From: an uncultured Olsenella sp.
GTDB lineage: Bacteria; Actinomycetota; Coriobacteriia; Coriobacteriales; Atopobiaceae
Direction of reading: 5' to 3'
Assembly: GCA_959598545.1 (NCBI GenBank)
Contig: CAUGFC010000103.1
Span: 1-6,301, forward strand
Length of the DNA stretch: 6,301 nucleotides
Shown piece by piece: positions 1 through 4,644 of the stretch; within the stretch, counting starts at the first letter, position 1, and the number at the start of each line of letters is the position of its first letter. A program made the translations under genes and the position numbers. A model generated the notes under the pieces. The model made no database searches. It was not told the origin of the DNA and was given only the letters and a program-made list of their open reading frames with translations.

Positions 1-468
1 GTTGTAGTAGGTCTCCGCGACGGGGGAGCGCCAGTCCACCACGAGCGGGCGGCTGCGGTCGTCGGTTATGCCGGCCGCGCCGATGTAGACGTCGCGCGGC
101 GGCCGCCCCGGGCGCATCTCGAGCGTGACCTTCGCGAAGTACGGCTGCATGAGCAACAGCATCACACGGCGGAGCTTGTCGACGTTGAAGTCGTGGTACT
201 GGTTGTACGCGTCGATGATCGAGTTGAGCGTCTCGATGGCGGCGAGGGTCTCGATCGTCTCGTCCGCACCGCCGAAGTCCAGACGGACCTCCTCGCTCAT
301 GTCGATGAGGTCCTGCTTGGCGCCCTGGTGGTTGGACTCCAGGTCCTGCGAGATGTCGTCGCGAATCTGCAGCAGCTTGGCATAGAGCTCGGAGAGGTGG
401 TCCTGCTCGGCCGCAAAGATCGGGTCGTCGTGACTGTCGGTGCGCGTGCTCTCGACGTTCTCGGACAA
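1..468 (-). CDS. helD: HelD-like RNA polymerase recycling ATPase/helicase, N-terminal part (cut by window edge)
   Basis: I translated 156 codons in one open frame from a TTG start at 468-466 to the window edge, so only the N-terminus is visible. The start is chosen because a GAAGGGGG ribosome binding site (473-480) lies four bases upstream. The first ~100 residues are charged and helical (HLSELYAKLLQIRDDISQDL), as expected for the long N-terminal coiled coil of HelD, which reaches into RNA polymerase. Residues 126-156 hold the family pattern: DVYIG, a short loop, then VVDWRSPVAETYY, equivalent to the IYIG...DWRAP...YY block of UvrD-like HelD proteins. These enzymes use ATP to pull stalled or non-specifically bound RNA polymerase off DNA. 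The Walker motifs lie outside the window. It runs in the same direction as the upstream regulator gene but shows no functional link to the sugar genes. A different UvrD-like helicase remains possible. Confidence 0.8.
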   Translation of the reverse strand, partial: MSENVESTRTDSHDDPIFAAEQDHLSELYAKLLQIRDDISQDLESNHQGAKQDLIDMSEEVRLDFGGADETIETLAAIETLNSIIDAYNQYHDFNVDKLRRVMLLLMQPYFAKVTLEMRPGRPPRDVYIGAAGITDDRSRPLVVDWRSPVAETYYN

Positions 469-530
469 GGTTCCCCCTTCGCGCGGCGTGGATTTTTGAG
501 TTATCAATGGTACGCCATAGCGCGTGATGC

Positions 531-577
531 TGCCGGCGAGAGCGATTGCGGCCAGGCATCCTCGGGAGTCGACATGA
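531..577. repeat. 47-bp direct repeat, copy 1 (stray copy of the regulator gene's 3' end)
   Basis: This segment matches 764-810 at 44 of 47 positions with no gaps, at an offset of 233 bp. The differences are C553/T786, A558/G791 and T569/C802. Copy 2 contains the last seven codons and stop of the LacI-type gene plus about 20 bp beyond it. Here the equivalent of the TAG stop reads TGG on the minus strand. Identity continues past the stop into non-coding sequence, so this is a DNA-level duplication and not protein conservation. Confidence 0.85.
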
Positions 578-643
578 CGCGCTCGGCGAGCCCGCATAAA
601 CGCACGTTGCCGGTAACTGACGATATTGCGTACCGAGAAGAAC

Positions 644-762
644 GCAGAATCGTCAATCATTATCCTGACGGCGTGGTTTTGGATAAGGGTTTGCGATGCT
701 GCATTCCTCGAGGATGCTTGTTGCCCGCAGTATCGAGCAAAACTGGCAATCGTCGATTCTGC
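644..762. repeat. ~120-bp segment bounded by 9-bp inverted repeats; possible small mobile or interspersed element
   Basis: GCAGAATCG at 644-652 is the exact reverse complement of CGATTCTGC at 754-762. Inside are a TTATCC/GGATAA pair (660-665 and 681-686) and a perfect 10-bp palindrome TCCTCGAGGA (around 704-713), so the segment can fold on either strand. Its right end abuts copy 2 of the 47-bp repeat. No transposase and no short target duplication are visible. A MITE-like or interspersed intergenic repeat is a guess from shape alone. Confidence 0.4.
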
Positions 763-763
763 A

Positions 764-810
764 TGCCGGCGAGAGCGATTGCGGCTAGGCGTCCTCGGGA
801 GCCGACATGA
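764..810. repeat. 47-bp direct repeat, copy 2 (contains the end of the regulator gene)
   Basis: This is the partner of 531-577. It spans the regulator's codons 338-344 (MSAPEDA), its TAG stop (785-787) and the first bases downstream. The regulator's C-terminal tail therefore coincides with repeat sequence. Confidence 0.85.
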
Positions 811-1819
811 TGGTCCCGCGCCACTTGGTCTTGCAGCTGAGCACCCGGTGGACCTTCTCGTCGCCGTCGTTCGCAATGAGGTCGAGCAGGATGCGGCAGG
901 CTTCGCGCCCCTCCTCGAAGGCCGGCTGCTCGATGGAGCTCACGCTGGGGAAGGCGACGCCCGCCCAGTCGAAGTTGTCAAAGCCCACGAGCCCCACCTT
1001 ATCGGGCATGAGGGGGTAGAACTCGCGCATGGCAACGTAGATGTCCGGCAGGGCCCAGCAGTTCGGGGCAAAGACGAGCGTCGGAGTCTCGCCGTCGATG
1101 TGGGCACGAAGGAACTCCCGCACGCTTTCGATGTCAACGGAGGAGGGGCCGATCTCCAGCTCGGAGAACGGCAGCTCTGCCTTCTGCAGCGCGTCAACGA
1201 AGCCCGAGAAGCGCTCGATGCGCGAGCTCAGCAGCTGCGGGGCGGCGGCAACAAGAAGAAAACGCTGGTAGCCGCAGGCGACGCAGTGCTCAATTGCCTG
1301 ATAGGCAGCCTCATAGTTGTCCGTCTTCACCCAGTTGGAGGCAAAGTCGTACAGCTTGGAGTCAAAGAACACGAGCTTCTTGCCGGCGGCCTCTATGCTC
1401 TCTGCGATTGCCTTGAACTGGGCCGTTGGCTGCACGATGAACCCGTCGACGCCCAGTGCGATCAGGCGGTCGATGTAGGAGTGCTCCGCCTCGCTGTCGT
1501 AGTTGGAGGAGCATATGAGCAGGCGGTACCCCTCGTGGTCTGCCACGGACCCGACGCCCTTGACGAAGCGGTTGGAGAACTCGTTGGTGACGTCGCCGAT
1601 GATGACTCCGATGAGCTTGGTGCTCTTTGCGTTCATGCCGCGCGCGAGGGGGTTGGGCTGGTAGTCGGTCTTCCGAATCGCCCCCTCGATTCTCCGGCGC
1701 GTCTCTTCGGACATGCGGTCAGTGTGTCCGTTAAGATAGAAGGAGACGGTTGTCTTTGAGGTGCCGGCCATCTGGGCGATATCGGTTATCGTGATGCGCT
1801 TCTTTTGGGCGGGCGGCAT
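785..1819 (-). CDS. regR: LacI-family transcriptional regulator, RegR-like (glycosaminoglycan utilisation)
   Basis: The product is a 344-residue DNA-binding repressor of usual LacI-family length. The helix-turn-helix is at about residues 9-31 (ITITDIAQMAGTSKTTVSFYLNG). The hinge helix is at 55-62 (PNPLARGM), where L58 corresponds to the leucine that LacI proteins insert into the minor groove of the operator. From about residue 69 (LIGVIIGDVTNEFS) follows a periplasmic-binding-protein-like effector domain. TTVSFYLNG, VFAPNCWALP and the GLVGFDN block recall streptococcal RegR, which controls the hyaluronate locus; that comparison is from memory. The ATG at 1819 is preceded by GAGGAG (1823-1828) at a short spacing of three bases. 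Context (the divergent dhuI/ugl block and shared operator-like palindromes) points to local repression relieved by a pathway intermediate; the effector is unknown. Residues 338-344 lie in a duplicated repeat and extend past the usual family end. Confidence 0.85.
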   Translation of the reverse strand: MPPAQKKRITITDIAQMAGTSKTTVSFYLNGHTDRMSEETRRRIEGAIRKTDYQPNPLARGMNAKSTKLIGVIIGDVTNEFSNRFVKGVGSVADHEGYRLLICSSNYDSEAEHSYIDRLIALGVDGFIVQPTAQFKAIAESIEAAGKKLVFFDSKLYDFASNWVKTDNYEAAYQAIEHCVACGYQRFLLVAAAPQLLSSRIERFSGFVDALQKAELPFSELEIGPSSVDIESVREFLRAHIDGETPTLVFAPNCWALPDIYVAMREFYPLMPDKVGLVGFDNFDWAGVAFPSVSSIEQPAFEEGREACRILLDLIANDGDEKVHRVLSCKTKWRGTIMSAPEDA

Positions 1820-1837
1820 ATTCTCCTCGATTCGACA

Positions 1838-1850
1838 GGTTTACTAAACC
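1838..1850. promoter_or_regulatory. Perfect 13-bp palindrome at the regulator promoter; likely autoregulatory operator
   Basis: GGTTTACTAAACC is a perfect palindrome around a central base. It begins directly downstream of the predicted -10 box of the regulator gene, so it covers the expected transcription start. It uses the same GGTTTA and TAAACC half-sites found between dhuI and ugl, but in the opposite order and around an odd centre. Binding by the neighbouring LacI-type protein is an inference. Confidence 0.6.
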
Positions 1851-1879
1851 AAGATACACGTCTTCCCTCACATGGTCGA
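1851..1879 (-). promoter_or_regulatory. Predicted sigma70-type promoter of the regulator gene
   Basis: On the minus strand, TCGACC (1874-1879, four of six matches to TTGACA) and TATCTT (1851-1856, four of six matches to TATAAT) are separated by 17 bp. The start point would fall about 1844, inside the palindrome. The promoter lies downstream of the dhuI terminator, so the regulator can be transcribed on its own. Confidence 0.5.
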
Positions 1880-1908
1880 CGGGAGTGCGGCTGCCGAATG
1901 GCGTTCAC

Positions 1909-1936
1909 AAAAACTGCCCCTCAGAAAGAGGGGCAG
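1909..1936 (-). terminator. Rho-independent terminator of dhuI
   Basis: On the minus strand a perfect 9-bp GC-rich stem (CTGCCCCTC/GAGGGGCAG, 1914-1936) with a 5-base loop is followed by five T residues (1909-1913). It lies about 30 bp beyond the dhuI stop and upstream of the regulator promoter, so it separates the two same-strand genes. No comparable T-run follows on the plus strand. Confidence 0.93.
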
Positions 1937-1965
1937 CGAGGGTCGAGCTCCTATGGGCGGTACGA

Positions 1966-2607
1966 CTAGAGCCCCAGGATCTCCTTCACCTTGGCGACGA
2001 TGGCCTCGTCGGTTGCGTTGGCGAAGAAGTACTCCTGGAAGTGCTCTCCCGAGAGGGCGCCGCGCACGAGCTCGGGGTCGAGGGCGTCAAGAATCTCGGT
2101 GAGGGGCTTGAAGGCGGCGGCGCGTACGCCGTCGAGGATCTTCTTGTTGCGCTGCTCGGGGACCACGCGGTCGGCGGGGTAGCCGTTGCCGGAGCCAAAG
2201 CCGAAGAGCTTCTCGAAGGTGTACTCGAGGTTGAGCTCCTGGCCCCACCCGTTCTTGAGCGCGAAGGGCATGGACACGGCGTTGCCATCATTGACCTGAG
2301 CGAAGGTGTAGGCGTCAAGCGGGTCGGCAACGTGGCCGCAGAGCACGCCCGGGAAGCTGTTGCAGGCGAGCATGGCGCCCTCGCCGGTGCCGCAGCCGGT
2401 GACCACGTAGTCGGCGGCGCCGGAGTTGATCAGCACGGCGCAGAGAATGCCGTTCTGAACGTAGGTGAGGGGGTTGGAGCCCTCCTCGGCGTACATGCCG
2501 TAGTTGAAGACGGTGTGACCCATGGGTTCGACGACCTTGCGCAGCGCTGCCTCGATCATGGGGTTCTTGGCGTTCTGGCTATTCTCATTGATGAGGGCAA
2601 TCTTCAT
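1966..2607 (-). CDS. dhuI: DhuI-type 4-deoxy-L-threo-5-hexosulose-uronate ketol-isomerase (RpiB/LacA/LacB fold)
   Basis: The 213-residue product starts MKIALINENSQNAKNPMIEA and carries the RpiB-type loop GCGTGEG at 71-77, followed by CNSFPGVLCG (82-91) and a DPLDAYTFAQVNDGNA block typical of RpiB/LacA/LacB proteins. It is longer than ordinary RpiB (about 150 residues). Its length and N-terminus fit streptococcal DhuI. That cytoplasmic enzyme converts 4-deoxy-L-threo-5-hexosulose-uronate, made from unsaturated glucuronate or iduronate, into 3-deoxy-D-glycero-2,5-hexodiulosonate, a step done by the unrelated KduI in other bacteria. AAGGAG (2613-2618) sits five bases before the ATG. It is divergent from ugl, whose product feeds it, and ends in a strong terminator. 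An isomerase acting on another sugar is possible, but the neighbourhood argues for DhuI. Confidence 0.85.
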   Translation of the reverse strand: MKIALINENSQNAKNPMIEAALRKVVEPMGHTVFNYGMYAEEGSNPLTYVQNGILCAVLINSGAADYVVTGCGTGEGAMLACNSFPGVLCGHVADPLDAYTFAQVNDGNAVSMPFALKNGWGQELNLEYTFEKLFGFGSGNGYPADRVVPEQRNKKILDGVRAAAFKPLTEILDALDPELVRGALSGEHFQEYFFANATDEAIVAKVKEILGL

Positions 2608-2661
2608 GGGGGCTCCTTACCTGGGTGGTGACGGCTTGTCCCAACGGGGACGTGTGCTCTT

Positions 2662-2690
2662 AGAATTGTTCTTATAAACCAGTTTGTCAA
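2662..2690 (-). promoter_or_regulatory. Predicted dhuI promoter
   Basis: On the minus strand a consensus -35 box TTGACA (2685-2690) is followed after 17 bp by AATTCT (2662-2667), a weak -10 with three of six matches. The spacer contains an operator-like palindrome (2675-2686), so a bound repressor would block polymerase. The -10 could shift by a base or two. Confidence 0.5.
2675..2686. promoter_or_regulatory. Operator-like palindrome in the dhuI promoter
   Basis: TAAACCAGTTTG matches TAAACCGGTTTA at 10 of 12 positions and is centred at 2680/2681. It overlaps the dhuI -35 box and spacer. It is the likely repression site for dhuI by the RegR-like protein. Confidence 0.6.
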
Positions 2691-2703
2691 TATTTAAGCT
2701 TAG

Positions 2704-2715
2704 TAAACCCGTTCA
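2704..2715. promoter_or_regulatory. Second operator-like palindrome, upstream of both promoters
   Basis: TAAACCCGTTCA matches TAAACCGGTTTA at 10 of 12 positions and is centred at 2709/2710. It lies just upstream of the dhuI -35 and 94 bp, about nine helical turns, from the ugl operator. It could be an auxiliary site. It is the least certain of the three because it covers neither promoter core. Confidence 0.45.
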
Positions 2716-2758
2716 CGGAAGAAATCTCTCCGTTCGGAAGCCAAAATGAGATACTAAC

Positions 2759-2787
2759 TTGCGCAATTAACTGTATATTCTTATAAG
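2759..2787 (+). promoter_or_regulatory. Predicted promoter of the ugl-PTS operon
   Basis: TTGCGC (2759-2764, three of six matches to the -35 consensus) and TATAAG (2782-2787, five of six to the -10) have a 17-bp spacer in an AT-rich patch. The start point would be about 2794, just before an operator-like palindrome, leaving an untranslated leader of about 90 bases before ugl. Confidence 0.55.
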
Positions 2788-2797
2788 TCTTGACTAG

Positions 2798-2809
2798 TGA
2801 ACCGGTTTA
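2798..2809. promoter_or_regulatory. Operator-like palindrome at the ugl transcription start
   Basis: TGAACCGGTTTA, centred at 2803/2804 with the core AACCGGTT, is the best of the three sites (11 of 12 to TAAACCGGTTTA). The central CG is typical of LacI-family operators. Its place at +4 to +15 of the predicted transcript suits simple repression of the operon. Confidence 0.68.
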
Positions 2810-2815
2810 TAAGAA

Positions 2816-2840
2816 GCTGTTCACCACGAACTGCAGGAGG
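2816..2840 (+). promoter_or_regulatory. Leader hairpin followed by an unused Shine-Dalgarno sequence
   Basis: In the predicted ugl leader, GCTGTTC and GAACTGC (2816-2822 and 2828-2834) form a 7-bp stem with one T-T mismatch and a 5-base loop. It is directly followed by AGGAGG (2835-2840). No ATG, GTG or TTG lies at a usable distance from that site, and ugl has its own binding site 30 bases downstream. The function is unknown, and chance is possible. Confidence 0.35.
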
Positions 2841-2883
2841 CACGGCCGAACCGGCGCAAGAGAGCGCGGAAGGGACGGAACGG

Positions 2884-4071
2884 ATGGGTTACGTGAGCAC
2901 CGAGGAGATCGCCGACCGCGACCGATGGCTCGGCGTCGAGCCCCTCACCAAGGAGGAGGTCGAGCGCGGCTTGGCATGCTGCCTCGCGCAGATTGACGCG
3001 AACCTCGACTACTTCGGCACCAAGTTTCCCTGGTCCGCCACCAAGGGCCTCCAGTATCCCATCATCGAGAACATCGAGTGGACGGACGGCTTCTGGACCG
3101 GCCTCCTCTGGCTTGCCTATGAGATGACGGGTGACGAGAAGTACCGTCAGCGCGCCATGGACAACGTGGCCAGCCTCAAGCACCGCGTGGAGAACCGCAT
3201 CGAGCTGGACCACCACGACCTCGGCTTCCTCTACGTGCCCTCGTGCGTGGCCGCCTATCGCCTCACCGGCAGCGAGGACGCCCACGCCGCCGCGCTCCTG
3301 GCTGCGGACAAGCTCATGGAGCGCTGGCAGCCCAAGGGCAAGTTCCTGCAGGCGTGGGGTCCCATGGACAGCCCGGAGCACTACCGCTTCATCATCGACT
3401 GCATGCTCAACCTCCCCATCCTCTACTTTGCCTCGGAGGAGACGGGCGACACGCGCTACCGCGACGTCTGCCGCATGCACTTCGACACCACCGTGGACAA
3501 CATCATCCGGCCGGACGGCAGCGCCTTCCACACGTTCTATATGAACCCCGAGACCGGCGGTCCCGACCACGGCGCCACCCGTCAGGGCTACAACGACGAC
3601 TCCGCATGGGCGCGCGGCCAGGCGTGGGGCATCTACGGCATCCCCCTCAACATGCGTCACCTGAATGACCGCAAGTACCTCGAGACCTGGCGCGCGATGG
3701 CTAACTACTTCGTCAACCGCCTGCCCGAGGACTCCATCTGCTACTGGGACCTCATCTTCGGCGACGGTTCCGGGCAGTCGCGCGACTCCAGCGCCGCCGC
3801 GGCAGCCGCCTGCGGCTTCATGGAGGTCGCGCCGATGCTGCCCGTCGACGACCCCGACGCTCCGGTCTATGCGGGCGTCACGGCCCAGATGATGCGCTCG
3901 CTCATCAACGCGTACACCTCTGACGACCACACGCCCGGTCGGCCGATCATCTACCACGGCGTCTACAGCTGGCACTCCGGCAAGGGCGTGGACGAGGGCA
4001 ACATCTGGGGCGACTACTACTTCATGGAAGCACTGGTTCGCAGCGCCAAGAGCTGGAACCCGTATTGGTAG
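2884..4071 (+). CDS. ugl: Unsaturated glucuronyl hydrolase (UGL), glycoside hydrolase family 88
   Basis: The 395-residue enzyme has full GH88 length and no signal peptide, so it is cytoplasmic. It hydrates the vinyl ether of the 4,5-unsaturated uronic acid at the non-reducing end of lyase-made disaccharides, freeing the amino sugar and a uronate that rearranges to 4-deoxy-5-keto form. The two family aspartates are visible: D112 in DHHDLGFLY and D172 in FIIDCMLNLP, 60 residues apart, matching D115/D175 of the streptococcal enzyme. SAWARGQAWGIYG (240-252) is the conserved (alpha/alpha)6-barrel motif. The frame is open from a GTG at 2797, but I start at ATG 2884 because GGAAGGGA (2868-2875) is eight bases upstream and 2797 coincides with the predicted transcription start and operator. 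It is first in the operon, 12 bases before PTS IIB. Specificity for chondroitin- or hyaluronan-derived disaccharides is inferred from context. Confidence 0.95.
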   Translation: MGYVSTEEIADRDRWLGVEPLTKEEVERGLACCLAQIDANLDYFGTKFPWSATKGLQYPIIENIEWTDGFWTGLLWLAYEMTGDEKYRQRAMDNVASLKHRVENRIELDHHDLGFLYVPSCVAAYRLTGSEDAHAAALLAADKLMERWQPKGKFLQAWGPMDSPEHYRFIIDCMLNLPILYFASEETGDTRYRDVCRMHFDTTVDNIIRPDGSAFHTFYMNPETGGPDHGATRQGYNDDSAWARGQAWGIYGIPLNMRHLNDRKYLETWRAMANYFVNRLPEDSICYWDLIFGDGSGQSRDSSAAAAAACGFMEVAPMLPVDDPDAPVYAGVTAQMMRSLINAYTSDDHTPGRPIIYHGVYSWHSGKGVDEGNIWGDYYFMEALVRSAKSWNPYW

Positions 4072-4083
4072 GAGGAGAAGGAC

Positions 4084-4581
4084 ATGGCAACACCGAACAT
4101 CGTCGCGACGCGCATTGACGAGCGCCTGGTCCATGGCCAGGGCCAGCTCTGGATCAAGTCCCTGGGCGTCAACACCGTCATCGTGGCCAACGACGACGCC
4201 GCTGCCGACAAGATGGCGCAGACCCTGATGAAGACGGTCATCCCGGGCAACATCGCGATGCGCTTCTTCACGCTGCAGAAGACCATCGACATCATCCACA
4301 AGGCCGCACCCGACCAGAAGATCTTCCTGATCGTCAAGACGCCCGAGGACGCGCTCAAGCTCGTGGCCGGCGGCGTGCCCACCGGCGAGATCAACGTGGG
4401 CAACATCCACAACGCCGAGGGCAAGGAGAAGGTCACCCGCTCGATCTTCCTCGGCCCCGAGGACAAGGCGGCCTTCGTCGAGATGGCCGACAAGTACGGC
4501 ATCACGTTCAACACCCGCACGACCCCCACGGGCGCCGACGGCTCGGTCGAGGTCGACATCATGGAGTTCTGCAGGAAGTAG
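4084..4581 (+). CDS. PTS system mannose/fructose/sorbose-family IIB component (AgaV-like)
   Basis: The 165-residue product is a complete EIIB of the mannose family. The phosphorylation site is H17 in TRIDERLVHGQG. It accepts phosphate from IIA and passes it to the sugar during uptake through IIC/IID. The rest follows the family (VIVANDDAAADKMAQ, then VKTPEDALKLVAGG and GEINVGNIHN). GGAGGAGAAGG (4071-4081), overlapping the ugl stop, serves as ribosome binding site, so translation is probably coupled to ugl. Association with UGL suggests unsaturated glycosaminoglycan disaccharides as substrate, as with the streptococcal hyaluronate PTS; family membership alone (N-acetylgalactosamine, mannose, sorbose) does not fix this. 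A 63-base gap with a hairpin separates it from IIC. Confidence 0.93.
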   Translation: MATPNIVATRIDERLVHGQGQLWIKSLGVNTVIVANDDAAADKMAQTLMKTVIPGNIAMRFFTLQKTIDIIHKAAPDQKIFLIVKTPEDALKLVAGGVPTGEINVGNIHNAEGKEKVTRSIFLGPEDKAAFVEMADKYGITFNTRTTPTGADGSVEVDIMEFCRK

Positions 4582-4583
4582 TT

Positions 4584-4610
4584 CCTGCTGGGCCTGTGCC
4601 CGTCAGCAGG
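4584..4610 (+). promoter_or_regulatory. Intercistronic hairpin between PTS IIB and IIC genes
   Basis: CCTGCTG (4584-4590) pairs perfectly with CAGCAGG (4604-4610). Inside, GGC (4591-4593) pairs with GCC (4598-4600) around a CTGT loop, leaving a 3-base CGT bulge. It starts two bases after the IIB stop. No T-run follows immediately (TTTT comes only at 4626-4629), so it looks more like an mRNA processing or stability element, or a weak attenuator, than a full terminator. Confidence 0.6.
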
Positions 4611-4644
4611 CGGGCGGAAGTAGGATTTTGTAAAAGGAGGGAAC

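Larger units (their letters stand above)
469..784. other. Intergenic stretch between helD and the LacI-type regulator, rich in repeats
   Basis: These 316 bases hold no gene I can support. The stretch is visibly less GC-rich than the flanking genes. It contains one copy of a 47-bp direct repeat (531-577), part of the other copy (764-784) and an inverted-repeat-bounded segment (644-762). I see no convincing sigma70 promoter for helD and no hairpin followed by a T-run for the regulator gene, so read-through from the regulator into helD is possible. Confidence 0.6.

Noticed and set aside
496..652. Roughly 50-codon minus-strand frame running through repeat copy 1, ending MSTPEDAWPQSLSPA...AYH
   Set aside because: It resembles the regulator's tail only because of the DNA repeat. 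There is no convincing start or ribosome binding site and no other similarity.
531..810. CRISPR array
   Set aside because: There are only two repeat copies 233 bp apart, one inside a gene end, with no regular spacers and no cas genes.
626..1759. 377-codon plus-strand open frame opposite the regulator
   Set aside because: It is antisense to a clear LacI-family gene, has no domain, and its start lies in the repeat region.
1885..2631. 248-codon plus-strand open frame opposite dhuI
   Set aside because: It crosses the dhuI terminator and control region and is Val/Gly/Glu/Ala-rich, so it is a shadow of the dhuI gene.
2797..2883. N-terminal extension of UGL from GTG 2797
   Set aside because: The extra 29 residues would make the protein longer than usual. 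The GTG sits inside the operator next to the predicted transcription start and has no ribosome binding site, while ATG 2884 has one at good spacing.
2821..4410. 529-codon open frame on the minus strand opposite ugl and IIB
   Set aside because: It is antisense to two well-identified genes, is rich in Val, Asp, Glu, Arg, Ala and His as expected from mirrored GC-rich codons, and has no recognisable domain. GC-rich genes routinely leave such open frames.
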